Positions 36,406-45,540 of a stretch of 64,000 nt of DNA are shown piece after piece. This stretch comes from Streptomyces davaonensis JCM 4913 (GTDB lineage: Bacteria; Actinomycetota; Actinomycetes; Streptomycetales; Streptomycetaceae). The stretch spans positions 3,568,053-3,632,052 of the forward strand of contig NC_020504.1 in assembly GCF_000349325.1 (NCBI RefSeq), written 5' to 3'. Both the position numbers and the translations under genes were made by a program. Below the pieces are notes generated by a model. The model did no database searches, had not been told where the DNA came from, and was given only the letters and a program-made list of their open reading frames with translations. Numbering within the stretch: the stretch's first letter is position 1; every line of letters starts with the position of its first letter.

Positions 36406-37535
36406 GGCCACGGATGTACGGCGCCATGACGGCGGCCCTGCTGGCACTGGCGGCCTGTTCCTCTCCGTACGAGGGCGACTCGGCAACCGGAGCGGACGTG
36501 GACGGCCGGACGATCCGCCCGGTGGAAGGCTGCGGGAGGACGTCCTGGACGGACCCCGCGGACCGCTCCCCGAACCGGGTCCCGGCCCGCTGCGAACCGG
36601 GCGCCCCGCCCGCGCAGCCCCTCCCGGAACGCCGCAGCCTGACGATCGCGACGGGAACCCTGAGCGCCGAGTACGTGGCACCGCTCCAGGTGGCCCTGGA
36701 CAAGGGCGAGTTCGCGAAGGAGGGCCTGGACGTACAACTGAAGGTGCTCCCCACGCCGGACGCACTGCCCCTGCTGGCCAAGGGCGATGTCGACGCCCTG
36801 TGGGCAGCGCCGGAGGCAGCGGTGATGAACGGCATAGGAGGAGGCTTCGACATCAAGTGGGTGGCGGGGAACTTCTCCCCCGACCCGGCGTCGAAGTCCG
36901 GTCTCTGGGTGCGCCTGAAGGACGGGGAGAGCGCGCAGAGCGTCCCCATGGCGGGCCGCACGCTGGGCACGATGATCGGAAAGGGCTCGGTGATCGCGTA
37001 CCCCATGGAAAAGGCCCTCAAGAAGCACGGAGGCGGCCTGGCCGAGATCCAGTACCGCCAACTCGGCTCGGCAGACGTCCTGACCGCCCTGGAGAACGGC
37101 GGCGTCGACTCGGCGTGGCTGCTGGACCCGGTCTGGCGCAAGGTGGACGGCGAGCCCGAGTACGCCTTCCTGGGCGGCCAACCCATGGGCGAGCCACTGG
37201 GCGGCATGCTGTACGGCCGGACGCTGCTGACCGAGGACGTGGACGCGGGGGTGGCCCTGCTGAGGGCGTACATCCGCACGCTGAACACGTACTTCGCCAC
37301 GGACTACAAACAGAACGCGACCTTCGTCACATACCTGTCGAAGTTGCTGAAGCCGGACAAGTCCCTGCTCCGCTCCACCCCGTCACTACAGATGGACTGG
37401 GAAATCCGCGCGGGAACCACAACCCGCCTACAGTCCGCGTACGCGTCCCAGGGCGCGATCTCCGGTGAACCACTACCGGAATCCCGAACAGTGACAAGGG
37501 CCTTGTACGAAGAGGCCGTGGGCCACACCCCATGA
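36402..37535 (+). CDS. ABC transporter substrate-binding lipoprotein (SsuA/NMT1-like)
   Basis: 377 aa. A signal peptide ends at the lipobox LAALAACSS (LLALAAC), so the protein is anchored outside the membrane. An insert of about 60 polar residues with GCGRTSW and VPARCEP cysteines follows, then the NMT1/SsuA fold: LTIATGTLSAEYVAPLQVAL, DALWAAPEAAVMNG. The ligand is unknown; the family includes nitrate, sulfonate and thiamine-precursor binders. Third gene of the transporter operon. A perfect hairpin at 37544-37573 ends it. Confidence 0.87.
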   Translation: MRPRMYGAMTAALLALAACSSPYEGDSATGADVDGRTIRPVEGCGRTSWTDPADRSPNRVPARCEPGAPPAQPLPERRSLTIATGTLSAEYVAPLQVALDKGEFAKEGLDVQLKVLPTPDALPLLAKGDVDALWAAPEAAVMNGIGGGFDIKWVAGNFSPDPASKSGLWVRLKDGESAQSVPMAGRTLGTMIGKGSVIAYPMEKALKKHGGGLAEIQYRQLGSADVLTALENGGVDSAWLLDPVWRKVDGEPEYAFLGGQPMGEPLGGMLYGRTLLTEDVDAGVALLRAYIRTLNTYFATDYKQNATFVTYLSKLLKPDKSLLRSTPSLQMDWEIRAGTTTRLQSAYASQGAISGEPLPESRTVTRALYEEAVGHTP

Positions 37536-37543
37536 ACAAACCA

Positions 37544-37573
37544 AGGGCCGGAACCCTTTCGGATTCCGGCCCT
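37544..37573. terminator. Bidirectional terminator between the ABC operon and tRNA-fMet
   Basis: Perfect 10-bp stem (37544-37553 with 37564-37573), 10-nt loop, between the convergent lipoprotein gene and the tRNA gene. Confidence 0.8.
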
Positions 37574-37583
37574 CGGCCTTCAG

Positions 37584-37657
37584 TAGCGGGGACAGGATTT
37601 GAACCTGCGACCTCTGGGTTATGAGCCCAGCGAGCTACCGAGCTGCTCCACCCCGCG
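37584..37657 (-). tRNA. Initiator tRNA-fMet(CAT), copy 1
   Basis: 74 nt without encoded CCA. The anticodon loop is CTCATAA with CAT. The anticodon stem has three consecutive G:C pairs (GGG...CCC), the initiator hallmark. The acceptor end has an unpaired C1 opposite U72. Sequence identical to the second copy at 39782-39855. Confidence 0.95.
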
Positions 37658-37746
37658 TCGATGAATGGAACATTACGTCAAGGACGCGGACGGAGGCAAA
37701 TCGCTTAACGGGAGCTGGTGCCGGCGCATGCCTTCCCGGCCCGGCG

Positions 37747-39576
37747 CTACGCCGACAGCTCCTCCCGCAGAGCGTCCCGCAGCCGCGCCGCCCGTTCCGA
37801 GACCTCCCCCGGTCCCAGAGCCACCGCCCGGTCGGCCCACTGCTGCCCCTCGGCCAGCTCACCCCGACGCGCGTAGACCAGGGCCAGCCGCAACGCCGCC
37901 CGCCCGTGACCGGCGTCGGCGGCCCGGGTCCACCACACGGCCGCCTCCGGCTCGCTGCCCTCCCGGGCCAACAGCAGCCCCAGATTGAACGCGCCATTGC
38001 GCGACCCGGCCTCCGCGGCCTCCCGGTACCAACGAGCCGCCTCCACGACATCCCCGCGCGCCGCGGCCAGCATCCCGACCCGCACCTGCGCCCGCCGATG
38101 CCCCTGCCCGGCAGCCCGCTCGTACCACTCCTCGCACTCGCTCTTCTCGTGCACGATCTCCCCGAGCTCATGCGCCGGCTCCGGCGGACGCCGCGCGTCG
38201 AGCACGGTCGCCAGCCGATACGCCGCCTCCGCACTGCCACCCCCCGCCGCACACCGCAGATGCCGCTCGGCCCCGGACTCGTCACCGTCCCTGAGCCGGG
38301 CGATCCCGACCTGGAGCGCGGCCTCGGTGTGGCCCGCGGCCGCCGCCCGCTCGTACCACCGCAGCGCGACCCCGTCCTCCCCCCGCCCGGCGAAGAGGAT
38401 CCCGAGGTTGAAGGCGGCATCCACGCTCCCCGCCTCCGCGGCCTTGGAGAACCACGGCTCCGAACCCGCGGTGTCCCCGCCCTGGAGCAGCAGAATCGCC
38501 AGCGCGTTCGCCGCCTCCCGGTGCCCGGCGTACGCCGCCCGCCGGTACCACTGCTCGGCCTGCGCGGTCCGCTGCTGCTCGGCGCAGAGCAGCCCGAGGT
38601 TGTACGCGCCGTTCACATCACCGGCGTCCATCGCGGCCCGGTACCACCGCTCCGCGGTCTGCGTCTCCCCGCGCGAGGCATGCAGCGCGCCGAGCGCGTT
38701 CGCGGCGTTCCCGTCCCCCTCCTGGGCAGCCCGAAGCCACCACACGGCCGCGCTCTCCTCGTCCCCGGCGTCCCGCAGCAGGAACCCCAGCGCACAGGCG
38801 GCCCGCGCCTCACCGTCCTTGGCGGAGGTCAGGTACCAGCGCCCGGCCTCCTTCAGCTCACCGCGCCGCTCCAGGATCGCCCCGAGATGCAGCGCGGCCC
38901 GCCGGTGCCCACGCGCCGCGGCCTGCCGGTACCACTGCTCGGCCTCCGCCACGCCGGACGCCGCATCGGCCGCCTCGGCGTCGGCGCCGGAGTCGACACC
39001 GTTGTCACCGTCGGCCTCCCCCACGCCCCGCCGGTCCAGCGCTCTGGCCAGCCGGTACGCGGCCTCCCGGTGCCCCCGCTCGGCGGCGGCCCGCATCCAC
39101 CGCCCGGAGCCGGCGTCCCCGCGGTGCTCCAGCAGATCGGCGAGCGCGTAGGCGCCCAGCGCGTGCCCCTGCTCCGCGGACTGCCGCAGCCAGTACTCGG
39201 CGGCCGGTTCGTCCCCGCGCTCCCGGTGATGACGGCCCAACGCGTGTGCGGCGGCGGCCGATCCGGCGACCGCGGCGATCCGCCACCAGCCCGCGGCCTC
39301 GTCGGCGTACCCGCGCTGATGGAGGAGAACTCCCAGATTGTTGGCGGCGGCACGGTCGCCCGCGGCGGTGGCGGCACGCAACTGGGGCTCGGCTCCGTCG
39401 AGATCACCACGGCGCAGCAGCAGGGCGCCGAGGACGCTCATCGCCTCGACGTCACCGGCCTCCGCGGCGAGCCGCAGGCGCAGCTCCTCGGCAGCCTCAC
39501 CGGCTTCGTCCCGGTCGGAAGACTGCACAAAACGCCCTGTCTCCAACAGAGTTGCCTTGTCCCCCATAACGTCCAT
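37747..39576 (-). CDS. Sel1-like/TPR repeat protein
   Basis: 609 aa built of about 15 repeats of roughly 36 residues of the Sel1 type. The repeats follow the pattern A..WY..AA..G...A...LG.LL, for example AERWYRAAMDAGDVNGAYNL and AEQWYRRAAYAGHREAANAL. There is no signal peptide or catalytic domain, so it is a likely protein-interaction scaffold in the cytosol. An Asp/Ala-rich unstructured insert lies near 187-205. The ATG at 39576 or 39567 is possible. The gene stands alone between two identical tRNA-fMet genes on the same strand. The function is unknown. Confidence 0.85.
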   Translation of the reverse strand: MDVMGDKATLLETGRFVQSSDRDEAGEAAEELRLRLAAEAGDVEAMSVLGALLLRRGDLDGAEPQLRAATAAGDRAAANNLGVLLHQRGYADEAAGWWRIAAVAGSAAAAHALGRHHRERGDEPAAEYWLRQSAEQGHALGAYALADLLEHRGDAGSGRWMRAAAERGHREAAYRLARALDRRGVGEADGDNGVDSGADAEAADAASGVAEAEQWYRQAAARGHRRAALHLGAILERRGELKEAGRWYLTSAKDGEARAACALGFLLRDAGDEESAAVWWLRAAQEGDGNAANALGALHASRGETQTAERWYRAAMDAGDVNGAYNLGLLCAEQQRTAQAEQWYRRAAYAGHREAANALAILLLQGGDTAGSEPWFSKAAEAGSVDAAFNLGILFAGRGEDGVALRWYERAAAAGHTEAALQVGIARLRDGDESGAERHLRCAAGGGSAEAAYRLATVLDARRPPEPAHELGEIVHEKSECEEWYERAAGQGHRRAQVRVGMLAAARGDVVEAARWYREAAEAGSRNGAFNLGLLLAREGSEPEAAVWWTRAADAGHGRAALRLALVYARRGELAEGQQWADRAVALGPGEVSERAARLRDALREELSA

Positions 39577-39740
39577 CGTCGCACCACCTGCAACCTGGGT
39601 ACACCTGGTATACCGCAGCCAGTGAGGTCACTTCAGCGTTTTGTCGACATGCCCACAGAGAGACAAGTCAAACACAGTTCCGCCAACTCCCCACAGCGGC
39701 GCGGCGGTACCGCCGCGCGGCACATGCGTTCGCACATCAC

Positions 39741-39773
39741 GAAGGCCCGGATCCAATGAGGATCCGGGCCTTC
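39741..39773 (-). terminator. Terminator after tRNA-fMet copy 2
   Basis: Perfect 14-bp stem (39741-39754 with 39760-39773) and AATGA loop. The 39577-39740 gap holds no gene that I can support, only presumed promoter sequence of the Sel1 gene. Confidence 0.8.
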
Positions 39774-39781
39774 GATCGCAG

Positions 39782-39855
39782 TAGCGGGGACAGGATTTGA
39801 ACCTGCGACCTCTGGGTTATGAGCCCAGCGAGCTACCGAGCTGCTCCACCCCGCG
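39782..39855 (-). tRNA. Initiator tRNA-fMet(CAT), copy 2
   Basis: 74 nt, no encoded CCA, sequence identical to copy 1 at 37584-37657, with GGG/CCC anticodon stem and unpaired C1/U72. A 14-bp terminator hairpin follows. Confidence 0.95.
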
Positions 39856-39896
39856 CCGTTGTGTGGCAACCGTATCACGGCGCGGGGTGGGCTTGA

Positions 39897-42818
39897 TCAG
39901 CTGCTGTCCGGGCTGGGGCTCGGGCTGGGACTCGCCCCGCCGCCACCGGTCTCGCCGGACTGCGCGTCCTCGGCTCGCCGCAGCGCCTCCTCCAGGTCCT
40001 CCTGGGCCTTGCCGTACGCCTCCCAGTCGCCGTCCTTCAGCGCCTGCTGGCCGTCCTCGAAGGCCTTCTGGGCGTCGTTCAGCGCCTCCTGGACCGTGGG
40101 GTTCTCGGTCGTCGGCGGTGGCGTGGGCTCGGTGGGTTCGTCGCCGTCGCCCTCCGGTGGCTCGGGCGTCGTGCCCTCCGCGCCGAAGACCTTGTTGAGG
40201 GCCTGGTCGAGGGTGTCCTCGAAGGCCGTACTGCCTCCGTAGGTCACCAACACCTTGCGCAGCAGCGGGTACTTCAGCCCGCCACCGCGGACGTAGACGG
40301 GTTCGACGTAGAGCAGTCCGCCGTCCAGTGGCACCGCGAGCAGGTTGCCGTACTCGACGTTCGAGTCGCCTCTGCTGAGGAGGCTGATCGTCTCGGCGAT
40401 GTCCTGTTCGGAGTTGAACTGGCTCTGGACCTGTTTGGGTCCGTTGACGGTGGTGTTGGTCGGCAGTTTCAGGATTCTGATCTTGCCGTAGTCGCCGGTG
40501 CCGGCTTCCGCGTCGACCGCCATGAACGCACTGAGGTTGTCACGGCCGTTCGGAGTGAACGTCGTCGTCAGCGAGAACGCCTGCTCCTTCTGGTCCGGCA
40601 TCTTCATGCTCAGGTAGTACGGCGGCACCGCGTCGCCCGCCTTGTTGGTCGGGTCGTCCGGAACCTGCCACACCTCGCTGCCGCTGAGGAACGTCGTCGC
40701 GTCGTCCACGTGGTAGCGGCTGAGCAGCTCGCGCTGGACCTTGAACAGGTCCTGCGGGTACCGCAGATGGGCCATCAGCGACTCGGAGATGTCGCTCTTG
40801 GGCTCCACCGTGTTCGGGAACGCCTTCATCCAGGTCTTCAGGACCGGGTCCTGGGTGTCCCACTCGTAGAGCTTGACCTGACCGCTGTACGCGTCGACTG
40901 TCGCCTTCACCGAGTTGCGGATGTAGTTGACCTGGTTCTGCTGGGCCACCACCGCGCGGGAGTCGTTCGTCGCCGTCAGCGAGTCGGCCGTGGTGTCGCC
41001 GAGCGTCGTACGGGACGCGTACGGATAGCCGTTGGTGGTCGTGTAGGCGTCGACGATCCACTGGATCTTGCCGTCCACGACCGCCGGGTAGGCGTCACCG
41101 TCGATGGTCAGCCACGGCGCCACCGCCTCGACGCGCTCCTTGGGCGTGCGGTTGTACAGAATCCGCGAACCCTCGCCGATCGCCCCGGAGTACAGGATCT
41201 GCGGCTCGCTGAAGGCCACCGCGTACGCGGCGCGGTTTATCGGGTTGGAGAGGTTGACCCCGCTGTTGCCCTCGTAGCTGTAGGTCTTCTCACCGGTGTC
41301 GTCGGAGTAGTCGATCTCCTTCTGGGGACCGCCGACGATCGAGTACTCCGTGGTCTTCTCGCCGTAGTAGACCCGCTGCTGGTACTTGCCGAGGTCGCCC
41401 TTGGAGGGCAGATCCGACTCGGTGAAGACCGGGCGGCCCTGGGAGTCGGCGCTGGTGCCCTCGGCGGCGACCGCGCCGTAGCCGTGGGTGTAGCGGAAGT
41501 GGTCGTTGATCCAGTTGTTCTTCGGAATGCCGTTGAGGTTCAGCTCACGCAGACCGATGACCGTGTCCTGGTCCTTGCCGTCCTTGCTGTACCGGTCGAC
41601 GTCCAGGTTGGTCGGGAAGCCGTAGTAGTTACGGATCTGCTGGAGCTGCTGGAAGGTCGGCGAGACCACGTTCGGGTCCATGATGCGGATGCTCGCCGTG
41701 CTGTCGACGTCGTCCCGCAGCTTGGTCTTGTCGTCGATGCTGCTCTGGCCCGAGTACTCGGTGACCTGGGCGTCGTCGATGCCGTACGCCTCGCGCGTGG
41801 CCTTGAGGTTCTTCTCGACGTACGGCGCTTCCTTGGCCTGCTCGTTCGGCTGAACCTGGAACTTCTGGACGATCGCCGGGTACAGACCGCCGATGAGGAT
41901 CGCCGAGAGCACCATCAGGCCGAAGCCGATGACGGGCAGCTGCCAGGTGCGCCGCCACAGGGTGGCGAAGAACAGCAGGGCGCAGATGACCGCGATGCAG
42001 AACAGGATCGTCTTGGCCGGCAGATAGGCGTTGGCGTCGACGTACCTCAGGCCCGTCCAGTTGTCGGTCGCCTTGAAGTCACTGGACTTCACGGCCAATC
42101 CGTACCGGTCGAGCCAGTAGGCGACCGCCTTGAGCGCCACGAAGATGCCGAGCAGCACCGACAGATGCCCGGTCGCGGCCGAGGTGGCGCGCGCTCCGGG
42201 GCTGGTGATGCGCAGCCCGCCGTAGAGGTAGTGGGTCAGCGCGGCCGCGATCAGGGACAGGATCGTGGCGGCGAAGCCGAATCCGAGCAGGAAGCGGTAC
42301 CAGGGCAGGTCGAAGGCGTAGAAGGAGACGTCCAGGTGGAACTGGGGGTCCTTCTGGTTGAACGACACGCCGTTGACCCACATCAGCCAGGTCCGCCACT
42401 GCCCCGACGCGGAGGCACCGGCGATCAGACCGACCAGAGCGGTGATCGCGAGCAGCAGCCACTTCTTGTACGGGGCGATGCCCATGCGGTAGCGGTCGAG
42501 GCTCTGCTGCTCCATCGACATGGCGCTCAGCGGCGGCCGCAGCCGGTGCGCCAGCCAGATGTTGAAGCCGACCGAGAGGGCCATCAGCAGGCCGAAGACG
42601 AAGAAGAGACCGATCTTCGTCCACAGGGTCGTGGTGAAGACGGACGAGTAGTTCACCGACCGGTACCAGAGCCAGTCCGTCCAGAAGCCCGCGAACATGG
42701 TGAACGCCATGCCGAGTACGGCAAGGACGCCCAGCGTCATGAGCAGGGTCCGGACACGCCGGGACGGGCGGCCCACTCTGATCCGTGGCCCCGTCGGGCC
42801 TCCGCCGCGGTCCGGCAT
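39897..42818 (-). CDS. UPF0182 family large membrane protein
   Basis: 973 aa. Residues about 20-330 carry around seven membrane helices (first [20 protein letters not shown]), the rest is a large domain predicted outside the membrane. The last ~90 residues are Glu/Asp/Gln-rich coiled sequence ([20 protein letters not shown]) ending in a Gly/Ser/Pro tail. UPF0182 proteins are conserved in actinobacteria and of unknown function. The start is uncertain: ATG 42818 gives [16 protein letters not shown] but lacks a ribosome site. Divergent from the PPA1309-family gene. Confidence 0.88.
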   Translation of the reverse strand: MPDRGGGPTGPRIRVGRPSRRVRTLLMTLGVLAVLGMAFTMFAGFWTDWLWYRSVNYSSVFTTTLWTKIGLFFVFGLLMALSVGFNIWLAHRLRPPLSAMSMEQQSLDRYRMGIAPYKKWLLLAITALVGLIAGASASGQWRTWLMWVNGVSFNQKDPQFHLDVSFYAFDLPWYRFLLGFGFAATILSLIAAALTHYLYGGLRITSPGARATSAATGHLSVLLGIFVALKAVAYWLDRYGLAVKSSDFKATDNWTGLRYVDANAYLPAKTILFCIAVICALLFFATLWRRTWQLPVIGFGLMVLSAILIGGLYPAIVQKFQVQPNEQAKEAPYVEKNLKATREAYGIDDAQVTEYSGQSSIDDKTKLRDDVDSTASIRIMDPNVVSPTFQQLQQIRNYYGFPTNLDVDRYSKDGKDQDTVIGLRELNLNGIPKNNWINDHFRYTHGYGAVAAEGTSADSQGRPVFTESDLPSKGDLGKYQQRVYYGEKTTEYSIVGGPQKEIDYSDDTGEKTYSYEGNSGVNLSNPINRAAYAVAFSEPQILYSGAIGEGSRILYNRTPKERVEAVAPWLTIDGDAYPAVVDGKIQWIVDAYTTTNGYPYASRTTLGDTTADSLTATNDSRAVVAQQNQVNYIRNSVKATVDAYSGQVKLYEWDTQDPVLKTWMKAFPNTVEPKSDISESLMAHLRYPQDLFKVQRELLSRYHVDDATTFLSGSEVWQVPDDPTNKAGDAVPPYYLSMKMPDQKEQAFSLTTTFTPNGRDNLSAFMAVDAEAGTGDYGKIRILKLPTNTTVNGPKQVQSQFNSEQDIAETISLLSRGDSNVEYGNLLAVPLDGGLLYVEPVYVRGGGLKYPLLRKVLVTYGGSTAFEDTLDQALNKVFGAEGTTPEPPEGDGDEPTEPTPPPTTENPTVQEALNDAQKAFEDGQQALKDGDWEAYGKAQEDLEEALRRAEDAQSGETGGGGASPSPSPSPDSS

Positions 42819-42982
42819 CTGGAAAGCCAAGGTCTGCACCTCGAAGTTCGCTGTCGATACGTCAGGCCCTGGTCGTTTCGGGCCCTCCGGAGGGCCTCGT
42901 GATCGTAGGCCCACACCTATGCAACTTACTCACGCTTTACTCGGTTCCCGATTCCGGGCGGGAACGAGGCAGGATTGTGACC

Positions 42983-43525
42983 ATGTCCAACACTCCCATG
43001 GCGGCGAGCCCGCTCACCCGGGCCGTACTCGAGATCGACGAGTACGCCTCCGGTCTCGGCTGGGACCAGCCCGCCCGCCTTTTCGCCCTCGTAGACACCG
43101 CACGGCTGCGGGCCCAGGAACCCGGTCTCGCCGCCCAGCTCGGACTGGAGGACGAGCAGGAGACCTCCGGCCTGACCCCCATCGAGCAGGACGAGATTCC
43201 AACGGGCAAGCCGCTCGACGAGTTCCTCGGCACCATCGCCTGGCCCGACGCGGTGACCGGCTGCGCGCTGACCGTGGAGCGCCTGATGCTGCCGCCGTCC
43301 GCGGAGGCCCAGGTCCCGCAGGGCCTGGACGAGGCCGCGCTGACGAAGTGGGTGGCCCGGCACCCGGAGCGCCAGGAGGTCCGGATGACGGTCGCGGTGC
43401 TGCGGGACGGCACCCGCGAGTCGGCCGTGCGCCTGCGCGAGAAGGACTCCCCGACGGAGGTCCTCACGGGCAAGGACCTGGTACCGGGTCTGGCGGAGGC
43501 GCTGAAGGCGACGTTCGAGGACTAG
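42983..43525 (+). CDS. PPA1309-family conserved protein
   Basis: 180 aa soluble protein of unknown function, typical of actinobacteria. A short conserved helical N-terminus (ASPLTRAVLEIDEYASGLGW) is followed by an alpha/beta region with LFALVDTARL and WPDAVTGCALTVERL. A GAGGCAGGA ribosome site lies upstream of ATG 42983. It is divergent from UPF0182 and convergent with the YlbL-like gene (4-nt gap). I know this trio as a conserved neighbourhood, so a shared envelope role is plausible but not shown. Confidence 0.85.
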   Translation: MSNTPMAASPLTRAVLEIDEYASGLGWDQPARLFALVDTARLRAQEPGLAAQLGLEDEQETSGLTPIEQDEIPTGKPLDEFLGTIAWPDAVTGCALTVERLMLPPSAEAQVPQGLDEAALTKWVARHPERQEVRMTVAVLRDGTRESAVRLREKDSPTEVLTGKDLVPGLAEALKATFED

Positions 43526-43529
43526 GGCC

Positions 43530-44624
43530 TCAGCTCGCGCTGCACTTCGGGAGGTCCGCGGTGTCGCCCGCGCGGATGTCCTTCAGGGCGCCGAGCGCGT
43601 CGTCGATGGTGCCGACCTTGACGAGGGTGAGCCCGTCGGGGGTGTCCTTGGCGGCGGACGCGCAGTTCTCGGCCGGGGTGAGGAAGTACTCGGCGCCCTT
43701 GTCGCGGGCGCCGACCGTCTTCATCTCGATGCCGCCGATGGGGCCGACCTTGCCGTCCTCGTCGATGGTGCCGGTGCCCGCGACGAAGGCGCCGCCGGTC
43801 AGGGCGCCCGGGGTGAGCTTGTCGTAGATGCCGAGCGCGAACATCAGACCCGCGCTCGGCCCGCCCACGTCGGCGAGCTTGATGTCGATGGTGAACGGGA
43901 AGGTGTGGTCGGTCCCGGCCGAGATCCCGACGATGGCCCGCTTCTCACCGGCGTCGTCGGAGGTCGCGGTGGTGATCGTGACCTTCTGGGTCTTCGTCGC
44001 CGACCGCTGCTCCTTCTCGGCGGCGGCCTGCTCCTTGGCCGGCACGATCGTGAACTCGACGTCCTCGCCGGGCTTGTGCTCGGTCACCAGTTCGGCGACG
44101 TCCGCCGGCTCCTTGACGGCCTTGCCGTCGACCGCCTTGATCACATCACCGGCGTGCAACTTGCCCTCGGCCGGGGAGTCCTTGACGACCGTGGAGACGA
44201 TCACCCAGGACTGCACGGGGATGTCCAGCGCCTCCAGGGCGGCGACCTTCGCGCTCTCCTGGGACTGGCTGAACTCCTCGGCGTTCTCCTGGGTCGACTC
44301 CTCCTCGGTCTTGCCGTCCGGGTAGAGCGTCTCGTGCGGCACGACCTTGTTGTCGTGCGCGAGCCAGCCGTAGACGGCCTCGACGAGGTTCATCTTGTAG
44401 TCGGCGCTGGTGACCCGGACCGTGGTCATGTTCAGGTTGCCGCTGGTGGCGTACGTCTTGCGCCCCGAGATCTGGAGCACCGGCTCGCCGTCGTGATCCC
44501 CGAGGGTGTTCACCGTCGGCCCCGGGGACATCTCCGAGTACGGCACGGGGATGAACACTCCCGCGCACAGAAGCGCGATCAGCATCAGGGTGGAGGCGAG
44601 CATCGTCGCGGTGCGGCGTGGCAT
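43530..44624 (-). CDS. YlbL-like PDZ plus Lon-type (S16) serine protease
   Basis: 364 aa. One N-terminal membrane anchor (ASTLMLIALLCAGVFIPVP), then an extracytoplasmic PDZ domain (VVKDSPAEGKLHAGDVIKAV) and a Lon-type peptidase domain. The catalytic Ser is in VGGPSAGLMFAL and the Lys in GGIEMKTVGA. Unlike Lon, no ATPase domain is present. B. subtilis YlbL processes membrane or SOS-linked proteins, but substrates here are unknown. A Glu/Lys/Ala-rich insert (KEQAAAEKEQRSATKTQ) lies between the PDZ and protease parts. Confidence 0.9.
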   Translation of the reverse strand: MPRRTATMLASTLMLIALLCAGVFIPVPYSEMSPGPTVNTLGDHDGEPVLQISGRKTYATSGNLNMTTVRVTSADYKMNLVEAVYGWLAHDNKVVPHETLYPDGKTEEESTQENAEEFSQSQESAKVAALEALDIPVQSWVIVSTVVKDSPAEGKLHAGDVIKAVDGKAVKEPADVAELVTEHKPGEDVEFTIVPAKEQAAAEKEQRSATKTQKVTITTATSDDAGEKRAIVGISAGTDHTFPFTIDIKLADVGGPSAGLMFALGIYDKLTPGALTGGAFVAGTGTIDEDGKVGPIGGIEMKTVGARDKGAEYFLTPAENCASAAKDTPDGLTLVKVGTIDDALGALKDIRAGDTADLPKCSAS

Positions 44625-44660
44625 GCCACGACAGTACGGGACGCCCCTGTCAGCGTCCCG

Positions 44661-44819
44661 TCAGGGCCGCGTCTTCTCCATGGCGGCCCGGAACCGGGCA
44701 TATCCGTCCAGCTCGGGTCCGTCGCTTCGGACCCTGCGGGTCCGGTTGGCCCAACTGCCCCACAGACCGGCGCCGACCGCAGCGACAAGCGGAATCAGCA
44801 ACCAGGCGAGCGCCGCCAT
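44661..44819 (-). CDS. Small single-span membrane protein (52 aa)
   Basis: Reads MAALAWLLIPLVAAVGAGLW, one membrane helix, then GSWANRTRRV and a conserved-looking tail ELDGYARFRAAMEK. A GGGAGGAC ribosome site sits 5 nt before the ATG and codons end mostly in G/C. Short enough to be skipped by automatic callers. I recall similar tiny proteins next to this locus in Streptomyces. It has no known function. It lies upstream of the YlbL-like gene on the same strand and may be its transcript partner (36-nt gap). Confidence 0.75.
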   Translation of the reverse strand: MAALAWLLIPLVAAVGAGLWGSWANRTRRVRSDGPELDGYARFRAAMEKTRP

Positions 44820-44945
44820 GCCGTCCTCCCAACCCCTATGAGCGACCGCAACTGACTGATCAGCAGATTAACCATCCGCACTGACAACGCTCACGCCAGG
44901 GGTGCGGTTACGCAACCGGAGGGGGGTTGGGGTACCCGGTCCGGC

Positions 44946-45407
44946 TCAACAGGCGCCGACCCACTCCTCGGTGCCGTCGGAGAACTTCTGGTGCTTCCAG
45001 ATGGGCACCTCGTGCTTGAGATCGTCGATCAGCTTGCGACAGGCCTCGAAGGCCTCCCCGCGATGGGGGCAGGAAACGGCGACGACGACGGCAAGATCCC
45101 CGACGCTGAGATCCCCGACCCGATGCACGGCGGCAAGCGCCCTGACGGGGTACTCCGCGACAACCTTCTCGGCGATTCGCCGCATCTCGGCCTCGGCACT
45201 GGGATGGCAGGAGTACCCGAGTGCATCGACATCGGCACCCCCGTCGTGATTCCGCACGGTCCCCACGAACAGCGCCGTCCCCCCTGCGGCCTCGTCCCCG
45301 ACGGCCCGGAAGACCTCGTCCAGAGAGAGCGCGGTCTCCCGAATGGAGATCAACTTGATGGGATCCTGCGCGGCCTGCTCACCGGGATGGTCGTTCATGG
45401 GTGCCAT
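44946..45407 (-). CDS. moaE: Molybdopterin synthase catalytic subunit
   Basis: 153 aa. With MoaD it inserts sulfur into cPMP to make molybdopterin. Conserved parts: GTALFVGTVRNHDGG, VAVSCPHRGEAFEACRKLID and the catalytic Lys region VPIWKHQKFSDGTEEWVG. Start is either MAPMNDHP (45407) or the ATG at 45398; the GAGGG ribosome site favours the second, family habit the first. No moaD is adjacent. Monocistronic, with a 133-bp gap to the next gene upstream. Confidence 0.93.
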   Translation of the reverse strand: MAPMNDHPGEQAAQDPIKLISIRETALSLDEVFRAVGDEAAGGTALFVGTVRNHDGGADVDALGYSCHPSAEAEMRRIAEKVVAEYPVRALAAVHRVGDLSVGDLAVVVAVSCPHRGEAFEACRKLIDDLKHEVPIWKHQKFSDGTEEWVGAC

Positions 45408-45540
45408 GCCCTCTATCGTGCCCCACCGGAAGCAACCCACGGAATACCGAAATCACCCGGCACACACGCGTACGACTTTGGAGCGTTGTACAAGTGCGGG
45501 TAGCTGCGGGCAGTCGTGCCGCTGGGGCGGCACGGGTGCC

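Noticed and set aside
40710..42902. A long plus-strand frame opposite the UPF0182 gene
   Set aside because: Same shadow pattern; the minus frame has clear membrane helices and conserved sequence.
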